A stretch of DNA of 5,003 nt, taken from NCBI GenBank assembly GCA_009702525.1, contig WLHW01000073.1, forward strand, positions 1 to 5,003, in the 5' to 3' direction. This stretch comes from Actinomycetota bacterium. Its GTDB lineage: Bacteria > Actinomycetota > Actinomycetes > Nanopelagicales > Nanopelagicaceae. Numbering within the stretch: position 1 is the stretch's first letter; the number at the start of each line of letters is the position of its first letter. The notes below the pieces were generated by a model, which was given only the letters and a program-made list of their open reading frames with translations, was not told the origin of the DNA and did no database searches. A program made the position numbers and the translations under genes. Shown here one piece after another: positions 1-5,003 of the stretch.

Positions 1-1043
1 CTGGTGTTTGGTCGGATCGCCTGCCACGCAAACAAGTCATGATTATTGCTGATTTATCGCGAGCGATTCTGGTCTTTGCAATGGTATTTATTTCAGCTCC
101 GGCAATGCCGCATATATTTTTAGCATTACTCGTTTTTGCAATGGGAATTTTTGATGCATTTGGTGCGGCATCGGCTGGTGCAATTATGCCATCGCTTTTA
201 CCCGAAGATAAGTTGCCAGCTGGCAATGTTGCACGTGGAGTAGTCGTAAAGTCGGCCTCCATTATTGGCCCCGGAATCGGTGGCGTATCAGTCTTTCTTA
301 TAGGCGGACGATTGACCTTCCTTTTCACTGCTGTTGCTTTTGCTTTCGGAACATACTTTCTAGCTCAGATTAAAGAGGATATAAATGCAGGCAGAAAAGA
401 GCGCGAACCATTCATGGTTGAAATGCGCGAAGGTCTGCGCACGGTCTTAGACATTCCATGGATTGGTGCAATGATCGCCATGGCATCGATTCAACTCATG
501 GTTCTTTTAGCCGCCGAAACAGTTTTATTGCCAGTTATCACCCGTCGAGAGTTTGGAACTAATACAGCGTTCGCTTTATCAGCTGCAGCATTTTCAGTAG
601 GTGGAATTCTTTCGGCGATCATAAGTGTAAAACTCAAAGTTAAACATCAAGGTCAGTTCTCGGTTTTGGTATGGATACTCGTAGTTATTGCACCTTTGTC
701 ATTAGCATTTCCGGTGTCAGAGAGTTTTGTTGTTATTGCTTATTTGTTAGCTGGCTTCTCAGTTGGACCGTGGGAGGCGTTTTGGAGTTCGGCCCTTCAG
801 CGCGAAGTTCCCCGAGAGTTACAAGGACGCGTCTTTAGTATTGATCACATGGGCTCAGTCGGTTTAATGCCATTGGGAATGGCATTAGTCGGCCCGGCCG
901 TGAATCTCTTTGGTGAAAAACAGTTATTAATCGGTGCATCGGTTTTCCATGTTCTTGTCTGTGCTCTGGTGCTGCTTGTTCCAGGAGTCAAAGATATGAA
1001 AATGCCCGCTAATTCTTCTCAGGGCGAACAATCACAGGCGTAA
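1..1043 (+). CDS. MFS transporter, 5'-truncated by the window edge
   Basis: This is an integral inner-membrane transporter of the major facilitator superfamily, probably a drug or metabolite exporter; the substrate cannot be told from sequence. The reading frame is open from base 3, and bases 3-38 encode GVWSDRLPRKQV. This is the family's motif A (G-x-x-x-D-R-x-x-R-[KR]) in the loop between membrane segments 2 and 3, so the ATG at 39 is an internal methionine and the gene starts outside the window. Counting that Met as residue 1, hydrophobic segments lie near 6-20, 26-48, 66-88, 92-110, 141-166, 174-197, 206-224, 229-249, 269-290 and 295-315. These ten fit segments 3-12. The long polar stretch 111-139 is the central cytoplasmic loop. 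VPRELQGRVFS (257-267) is the second-half loop typical of EntS-like (MFS_3) members. Roughly 50-70 N-terminal residues are missing. The tail is short and polar. The family call is firm; the subfamily is tentative. Confidence 0.9.
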   Translation, partial: GVWSDRLPRKQVMIIADLSRAILVFAMVFISAPAMPHIFLALLVFAMGIFDAFGAASAGAIMPSLLPEDKLPAGNVARGVVVKSASIIGPGIGGVSVFLIGGRLTFLFTAVAFAFGTYFLAQIKEDINAGRKEREPFMVEMREGLRTVLDIPWIGAMIAMASIQLMVLLAAETVLLPVITRREFGTNTAFALSAAAFSVGGILSAIISVKLKVKHQGQFSVLVWILVVIAPLSLAFPVSESFVVIAYLLAGFSVGPWEAFWSSALQREVPRELQGRVFSIDHMGSVGLMPLGMALVGPAVNLFGEKQLLIGASVFHVLVCALVLLVPGVKDMKMPANSSQGEQSQA

Positions 1044-1054
1044 AAACCCACGCA

Positions 1055-1060
1055 TACAAT
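1055..1060 (+). promoter_or_regulatory. Alternative -10 hexamer (TACAAT) upstream of clpX
   Basis: TACAAT differs from the TATAAT consensus at one base. ATCACA at 1031-1036 matches the TTGACA -35 consensus at four of six positions, with an 18-base spacer. A start near 1067 would give clpX a leader of about 18 bases that still has no Shine-Dalgarno sequence. This may act together with, or instead of, the box at 1070-1078. The call rests on motif match only. Confidence 0.35.
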
Positions 1061-1069
1061 CCCTTAAGA

Positions 1070-1078
1070 ATCTAAACT
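1070..1078 (+). promoter_or_regulatory. Candidate leaderless promoter -10 box for clpX (ATCTAAACT)
   Basis: TAAACT at 1073-1078 fits the actinobacterial -10 pattern TANNNT and is followed by six bases (TTAGCC) and then the clpX ATG at 1085. That spacing would put the transcription start on or next to the A of the start codon, giving a leaderless mRNA. No purine-rich Shine-Dalgarno sequence exists in the 41-base spacer, which supports this reading. No good -35 hexamer is visible 16-18 bases upstream. Nearly the same nine bases precede valS (ATCTAGACT at 2371-2379). Confidence 0.5.
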
Positions 1079-1084
1079 TTAGCC

Positions 1085-2371
1085 ATGACAAGAATCGGTG
1101 AAACTAGCGACCTGCTTAAATGTTCTTTCTGCGGTAAGACGCAGAAGCAGGTTAAAAAACTTATTGCCGGTCCTGGCGTCTATATCTGCGATGAATGTAT
1201 CGAGCTCTGTAACGAGATCATCATTGAAGAGCTTTCCGAAGCAACATCTCTTGGCTTAGCCGAACTTCCAAAGCCACAAGAGATCTTTGAATTTCTAGAT
1301 CAATATGTCATTGGGCAAGATCGTGCCAAGAAGTCATTATCAGTTGCCGTCTATAACCACTACAAACGTGTACAAGGCGGAAATCGCGATGATGCAATCG
1401 AATTAGCTAAGTCCAATATTTTGCTACTGGGTCCAACAGGTTGCGGCAAGACGCTCATGGCACAGACTTTGGCACGCATGCTCAACGTTCCTTTTGCTAT
1501 CGCCGATGCAACGGCATTGACTGAAGCTGGATACGTTGGCGAAGATGTTGAAAACATTTTGCTGAAACTTCTACAAGCTGCAGATTACGATGTTAAAAAA
1601 GCTGAAACAGGAATTATCTACATCGATGAGATCGATAAGGTTGCTCGTAAGTCTGAAAATCCATCAATTACCCGCGATGTTTCTGGTGAAGGTGTACAGC
1701 AAGCCCTACTAAAGATTTTAGAAGGAACCGTTGCTTCTGTTCCGCCACAGGGTGGACGCAAACATCCTCATCAAGAGTTCATTCAGATCGATACAACAAA
1801 TGTTCTCTTTATTGTTGGCGGAGCTTTTGCGGGCCTTGATAAAATAATTGAAGCTCGAAGTGGAAAGGCCGGCGTTGGTTTTAATGCCACACTGCAAGAT
1901 TCAGCTGAAAAGAATCGCAAAGATATCTTTGCCGATGTAATGCCTGAAGATTTACTGAAGTTTGGAATGATCCCTGAATTCGTTGGACGTCTACCGGTTC
2001 TGACAAGTGTCGAGAACCTTGATAAGCCAGCACTTATGCAGATTCTTACCGAGCCAAAGAACGCTTTAGTTAAGCAGTATCAGCGCCTCTTTGATCTAGA
2101 TAACGTCGCACTTGAGTTTTCTCCAGACGCCCTTGATGCAATCGCAGATTTAGCCCTTCTTCGCGGCACAGGTGCCCGTGGACTTCGCGCAATTATGGAA
2201 TCAGTCTTGCTATCTGTGATGTATGACGTACCTAGCCGCAGCGATATCGCAAAGGTTTTAGTTACACGCGAATGTATTGAAACCGGCGTCCAGCCAGAGT
2301 TCATCCTGCATACAGGCGATATTCCTAAGCGTGCGCGAAGCCAAAAGGGTCAAGAGGAGAAGAGCGCGTAA
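1085..2371 (+). CDS. clpX: ATP-dependent Clp protease ATP-binding subunit ClpX
   Basis: ClpX is the cytoplasmic AAA+ unfoldase that recognises tagged proteins (for example ssrA-tagged ones), unfolds them with ATP and threads them into ClpP. The 428 residues match the usual length. In order: an N-terminal zinc-binding domain with Cys13, Cys16, Cys35 and Cys38; Walker A GPTGCGKT at 116-123; pore-1 loop GYVG at 149-152; Walker B ending in Asp181-Glu182; pore-2 loop RKH at 225-227; a ClpP-docking loop that reads VGF at 264-266 instead of the classical IGF; arginine finger Arg302 in PEFVGRLP; sensor-2 Arg365 in GARGLR. All catalytic positions are intact. The start is well fixed: an in-frame TAA at 1073 lies just upstream and no other start codon falls between it and 1085. 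No Shine-Dalgarno sequence is seen, so translation is probably leaderless. In Actinobacteria clpX usually follows clpP genes; here a transporter gene precedes it. The valS gene follows after 15 bases. Confidence 0.98.
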   Translation: MTRIGETSDLLKCSFCGKTQKQVKKLIAGPGVYICDECIELCNEIIIEELSEATSLGLAELPKPQEIFEFLDQYVIGQDRAKKSLSVAVYNHYKRVQGGNRDDAIELAKSNILLLGPTGCGKTLMAQTLARMLNVPFAIADATALTEAGYVGEDVENILLKLLQAADYDVKKAETGIIYIDEIDKVARKSENPSITRDVSGEGVQQALLKILEGTVASVPPQGGRKHPHQEFIQIDTTNVLFIVGGAFAGLDKIIEARSGKAGVGFNATLQDSAEKNRKDIFADVMPEDLLKFGMIPEFVGRLPVLTSVENLDKPALMQILTEPKNALVKQYQRLFDLDNVALEFSPDALDAIADLALLRGTGARGLRAIMESVLLSVMYDVPSRSDIAKVLVTRECIETGVQPEFILHTGDIPKRARSQKGQEEKSA

Positions 2372-2379
2372 TCTAGACT
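2371..2379 (+). promoter_or_regulatory. Candidate leaderless promoter -10 box for valS (ATCTAGACT)
   Basis: TAGACT at 2374-2379 fits TANNNT and lies seven bases before the valS ATG at 2387, the spacing expected for a leaderless transcript. The box begins on the last base of the clpX stop codon. It matches the clpX box at 1070-1078 in eight of nine bases. The -35 region is poor (TCAAGA at 2350-2355, three of six). An AGGAGA at 2355-2360 is about 26 bases from the ATG, too far for a normal Shine-Dalgarno sequence. valS may therefore have its own promoter besides readthrough from clpX. Confidence 0.5.
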
Positions 2380-2386
2380 GCTCCCT

Positions 2387-4963
2387 ATGTCCCGCGAACT
2401 AGCTTCCAGCTTTTCACCAGCTGATATCGAAGCCGCTCTCTATGAAAAGTGGGTCGCCGCTGGCTATTTCAAGGCCGATGCAACATCTAATAAACCACCG
2501 TTCACAATTGTTATTCCGCCTCCCAACGTTACGGGTTCACTTCACATCGGTCACGCTTTAGATCACACACTTCAAGACTCTCTCACGCGCATGAAGCGCA
2601 TGAAGGGATTTGAAGCTTTGTGGTTGCCGGGAATGGATCACGCAGGAATTGCAACACAAAATGTTGTTGAAAAACAATTAGCCGCACAGGGACAAACTCG
2701 ACATGATTTAGGACGTGAGGATTTTGTAGCAAAAGTGTGGCAGTGGAAGGACGAGTCTGGCGGAGCGATACTCGATCAGATGCGTCGCTTAGGTGATAGC
2801 GTCGATTGGTCGCGCGAAGCCTTCACAATGGATGCAGGATTATCTACGGCAGTATTAACAATCTTTAAGAAACTTTATGATCAGGGACTTATTTATCGCG
2901 CTGAACGAATCATTAACTGGTGTCCGCGTTGCTTAACTGCACTCTCTGACATTGAAGTAGAACACCAAGATGATGCCGGCGAATTCGTACAAGTACGTTA
3001 CGGTGATGATGAAGTTCAAATAACGGTTGCTACAACTCGTGCTGAAACAATGCTGGGCGATGGCGCAGTTGCAGTTCATCCGGATGATGCCCGATATAAG
3101 CATTTGATTGGCAAGCAAGTCTTGCTACCACTTGCTAATCGTTACATTCCAATTATTGCTGACGAACTAGTTGAAATGGATTTTGGAACTGGCGCGGTTA
3201 AGGTAACGGCAGCTCATGATCCAAATGACTTTGAAATGGCGATGCGCCACAACATTCCAATGGTTGTCATCATGAATGAGCACGGCGTCATGGCTGGCTC
3301 TGGAACTCGCTTTGACGGCATGGATCGCTTTGATGCACGCAAAGCCGTAGTTGAAGCTCTTCGCGCTGAAAGCCGAATCGTGGATGAGAAGCGTCCATAT
3401 GTTCACGCTGTAGGGCACTGCTCACGCTGCGATACAACGGTAGAGCCACGTTTATCTAAACAGTGGTTCGTCAAAGTAGCACCGCTTGCAAAGGCTGCTG
3501 GAGATGCAGTTCGAGATGGTCGAGTAAAGATCGAACCTGAAGAGTTAGCTCCACGATATTTTGACTGGATCGATAACATGCACGACTGGTGTATTTCGCG
3601 CCAATTGTGGTGGGGACATCGCATTCCAGTTTGGTATGGACCTGCAGGTGAAGTTCTAGTTGTTGGCCCTGGAGAAAGCGCTCCAGATGGTTACATTCAG
3701 GATCCAGATGTTTTAGATACCTGGTTCTCATCTGCGCTGTGGCCTTTTTCAACTTTAGGTTGGCCTCAAGAGAGTGCGGATTTAAAGAAGTTCTATCCAA
3801 CATCAGTACTTGTGACTGGCTATGACATTTTATTCTTCTGGGTTGCACGCATGATGATGTTTGGTTTATTTGCCATGGATGGCGTTCAACCATTTCATAC
3901 GATTGCACTGCATGGTTTAGTTCGTGATCAATTTGGAAAGAAGATGTCTAAGTCAAAAGGCAACACTGTAGATCCAATTGAATTTATGGATAAGTATGGC
4001 GCTGACGCTTTGCGCTTTACTTTAGCCCGCGGAGCTAATCCAGGTAAGGATCAAGCGCTGGCCGAAGACTGGATTGGTGGATCACGAAACTTTGCAACCA
4101 AATTATGGAATGCAACGCGTTTTGCGATGATGAATGGCGCGACAACCGAAGGTCAACTTCCAAAGATTAGTGATCTCAATGCCATCGACAAATGGATTCT
4201 AAGTCGCTTGTCTGAAACGATTTCTGAAGTTGATTCGCTACTCGAGCGATATGAGTTTGCACGTGCGTGTGAGCTTATGTATCACTTTGCGTGGGATGAT
4301 TTATGCGATTGGTACCTGGAGCTTTCCAAAGAGGCTTTTTCTACCGGCAAAGCAGAAAACACACAACGTGTACTTGGTTACGTCTTAGATCAACTTTTCC
4401 GCCTTATGCATCCAGTGATGCCTTTTATTACCGAAACTATGTGGACCACATTAACTGGGGGAGAGTCTCTAGTTATTGCCGAGTGGCCAATTGCCCAGAC
4501 GGGCCATGTAGATAAGGCCTCAGAGAAGCTCATTGGTCAGCTTCAGGAGATCATTACTGATGTTCGTAGATTTAGAAATGATCAAGGTATTAAGGCCTCA
4601 CAAAAAATTCCCGCACGATTTAATGCACCGGCACATATCAGTGACTACGCATCGGCTATGGCCTTTGTGCTTCGTTTAGAGCTCGGTGATATAACTCCAA
4701 GTGCGCACTGTGAGATCGGTTCAGTCAAAGTTGAGTTCGACCTGACAGGATCTATCGATGTTGTGGCTGAGCGTGCCCGCCTTGAAAAGGATTTAGCTAC
4801 GGCAGAAAAAGACAAGCAAACTGCCGAAGTAAAGTTAAATAACCAAGGCTTCATGGCAAAAGCACCTGAAAATGTTGTAGTAGAGATTCGTGAGCGTTTA
4901 GAAAAGACAACTGCCGATATTGAGCGATTAAAGTCGCAGTTATCGCAACTTCCGCAATCATGA
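2387..4963 (+). CDS. valS: Valine--tRNA ligase (valyl-tRNA synthetase)
   Basis: This cytoplasmic class I aminoacyl-tRNA synthetase charges tRNA-Val with valine and hydrolyses misacylated Thr-tRNA-Val. At 858 residues it has normal bacterial length. Visible features: the signature HIGH at 53-56 within PPPNVTGSLHIGH; a CP1 editing domain with TTRAETMLGD (216-225) and HDPNDFEMA (277-285); two zinc-knuckle-like pairs, CPRC (179-182) and CSRC (345-348); DVLDTWFSSALWPF (441-454); KMSKS at 519-523; an alpha-helical anticodon-binding domain at about 600-745; and a C-terminal coiled-coil arm at about 793-855 containing the conserved FMAKAPENVV. WCPRCLTALSDIEVE marks ValRS rather than IleRS or LeuRS. 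The start is fixed by the in-frame clpX stop (TAA at 2369): between it and 2387 only a CTG at 2378 could compete. The 15-base gap to clpX suggests an operon, with a possible extra promoter of its own. The gene is intact, with no frameshift or missing motif. Confidence 0.98.
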   Translation: MSRELASSFSPADIEAALYEKWVAAGYFKADATSNKPPFTIVIPPPNVTGSLHIGHALDHTLQDSLTRMKRMKGFEALWLPGMDHAGIATQNVVEKQLAAQGQTRHDLGREDFVAKVWQWKDESGGAILDQMRRLGDSVDWSREAFTMDAGLSTAVLTIFKKLYDQGLIYRAERIINWCPRCLTALSDIEVEHQDDAGEFVQVRYGDDEVQITVATTRAETMLGDGAVAVHPDDARYKHLIGKQVLLPLANRYIPIIADELVEMDFGTGAVKVTAAHDPNDFEMAMRHNIPMVVIMNEHGVMAGSGTRFDGMDRFDARKAVVEALRAESRIVDEKRPYVHAVGHCSRCDTTVEPRLSKQWFVKVAPLAKAAGDAVRDGRVKIEPEELAPRYFDWIDNMHDWCISRQLWWGHRIPVWYGPAGEVLVVGPGESAPDGYIQDPDVLDTWFSSALWPFSTLGWPQESADLKKFYPTSVLVTGYDILFFWVARMMMFGLFAMDGVQPFHTIALHGLVRDQFGKKMSKSKGNTVDPIEFMDKYGADALRFTLARGANPGKDQALAEDWIGGSRNFATKLWNATRFAMMNGATTEGQLPKISDLNAIDKWILSRLSETISEVDSLLERYEFARACELMYHFAWDDLCDWYLELSKEAFSTGKAENTQRVLGYVLDQLFRLMHPVMPFITETMWTTLTGGESLVIAEWPIAQTGHVDKASEKLIGQLQEIITDVRRFRNDQGIKASQKIPARFNAPAHISDYASAMAFVLRLELGDITPSAHCEIGSVKVEFDLTGSIDVVAERARLEKDLATAEKDKQTAEVKLNNQGFMAKAPENVVVEIRERLEKTTADIERLKSQLSQLPQS
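4960..4963 (+). promoter_or_regulatory. ATGA stop/start overlap of valS with the next gene
   Basis: The valS stop TGA (4961-4963) shares bases with an ATG at 4960-4962. No Shine-Dalgarno sequence or TANNNT box at leaderless spacing precedes this ATG. The downstream gene therefore most likely relies on terminating valS ribosomes restarting in place, that is, translational coupling on one mRNA. Confidence 0.65.
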
Positions 4964-5003
4964 TTATTTCACCAGATGATCAAGAGCGAATTGATGCTAT
5001 TGA
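4960..5003 (+). CDS. folC: Probable folylpolyglutamate synthase/dihydrofolate synthase, N-terminal fragment
   Basis: Only 14 codons plus two bases are visible: MIISPDDQERIDAI, continuing past the right edge. This is too short to show any family motif; the FolC P-loop (GTNGKTS-like) would lie further downstream. The name rests on gene order, since folC directly follows valS in many Actinobacteria and the pair often overlaps. If correct, the enzyme adds glutamate residues to folates (and may also join dihydropteroate to glutamate) in the cytoplasm. The ATG at 4960 is preferred because it forms an ATGA overlap with valS and reads into a plausible acidic, helix-like N-terminus. A competing ATG at 4976 in another frame (MIKSELMLL) is also open to the edge and cannot be excluded. 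Confidence 0.6.
   Translation, partial: MIISPDDQERIDAI

Noticed and set aside
1021..1084. A heat-shock or Clp-regulator operator (CIRCE, HAIR or ClgR type) upstream of clpX
   Set aside because: No inverted repeat of the needed length or CGC-N5-GCG-like arrangement was found. Only the six-base palindrome CTTAAG is present, which is too short to count.
1044..1084. A rho-independent terminator after the transporter gene
   Set aside because: No GC-rich hairpin followed by a T-run is present in the spacer, so readthrough into clpX is possible.
1360..2304. Minus-strand open frames opposite clpX (1360-1557 and 2080-2304)
   Set aside because: They lie opposite the conserved AAA+ coding sequence. 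Their Ser/Ala/Arg-rich translations are what the complement of such a gene gives by chance.
2372..2386. A T-box riboswitch controlling valS
   Set aside because: Only 15 bases separate the genes, and the upstream sequence is ClpX coding, so there is no room for a T-box leader.
2933..3624. Three further minus-strand open frames opposite valS (2933-3118, 3167-3418, 3403-3624)
   Set aside because: They are short, partly overlapping, fully embedded in the editing-domain coding sequence, and show no family features.
3471..3908. A 145-codon open frame on the minus strand inside valS
   Set aside because: It lies entirely opposite conserved ValRS sequence (the region leading towards KMSKS). Its translation is rich in His, Gln and Leu with no recognisable motif, and no start signal was seen. 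It is best explained as an antisense shadow.
4303..4854. Short frames within the 3' part of valS (4303-4515 on plus, 4645-4854 on minus)
   Set aside because: Both are contained in the anticodon-binding and coiled-coil coding region and have no motif or initiation signal.
4976..5003. An alternative downstream gene start at ATG 4976 (MIKSELMLL)
   Set aside because: It is open to the edge but has no initiation signal, and it competes with the ATGA overlap start at 4960, which is the commoner arrangement for tightly packed genes. It is kept only as an alternative.

Overview
The window holds four protein-coding genes, all on the + strand and almost without gaps: the 3' part of a major facilitator superfamily (MFS) transporter gene, a complete clpX, a complete valS, and the first 14 codons of a gene that is most likely folC. 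The clpX-valS-folC order is typical of Actinobacteria. Base composition looks moderate rather than GC-rich (many TTA, AAA and ATT codons), and the spacers are very short. Two genes start without a Shine-Dalgarno sequence, each just downstream of a -10-like box. Together this suggests a streamlined, low- to mid-GC actinobacterium, for example the freshwater acI / Nanopelagicales type. That placement is inference from gene order and style, not from a database match.

Region by region: positions 1-1043 encode transmembrane segments 3-12 of the transporter, and the true start lies upstream of the window. Positions 1044-1084 form a 41-base spacer that probably carries the clpX promoter. Positions 1085-2371 encode ClpX, the AAA+ unfoldase of the ClpXP protease, with all its hallmark motifs. 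A 15-base spacer (2372-2386) holds a second promoter-like box. Positions 2387-4963 encode valyl-tRNA synthetase with intact catalytic, editing, zinc-binding and C-terminal coiled-coil parts. Its stop overlaps the next start as ATGA, and the candidate folC gene runs off the right edge.

Functionally this is a housekeeping block: protein quality control, tRNA charging and probably folate polyglutamylation, with a transporter gene upstream. No mobile element, repeat array, CRISPR, RNA gene or clear terminator was seen, and nothing points to an undescribed system. The most interesting signal is regulatory: a nearly identical nine-base box (ATCTARACT) sits directly before both the clpX and the valS start codons, at a spacing that predicts leaderless mRNAs.
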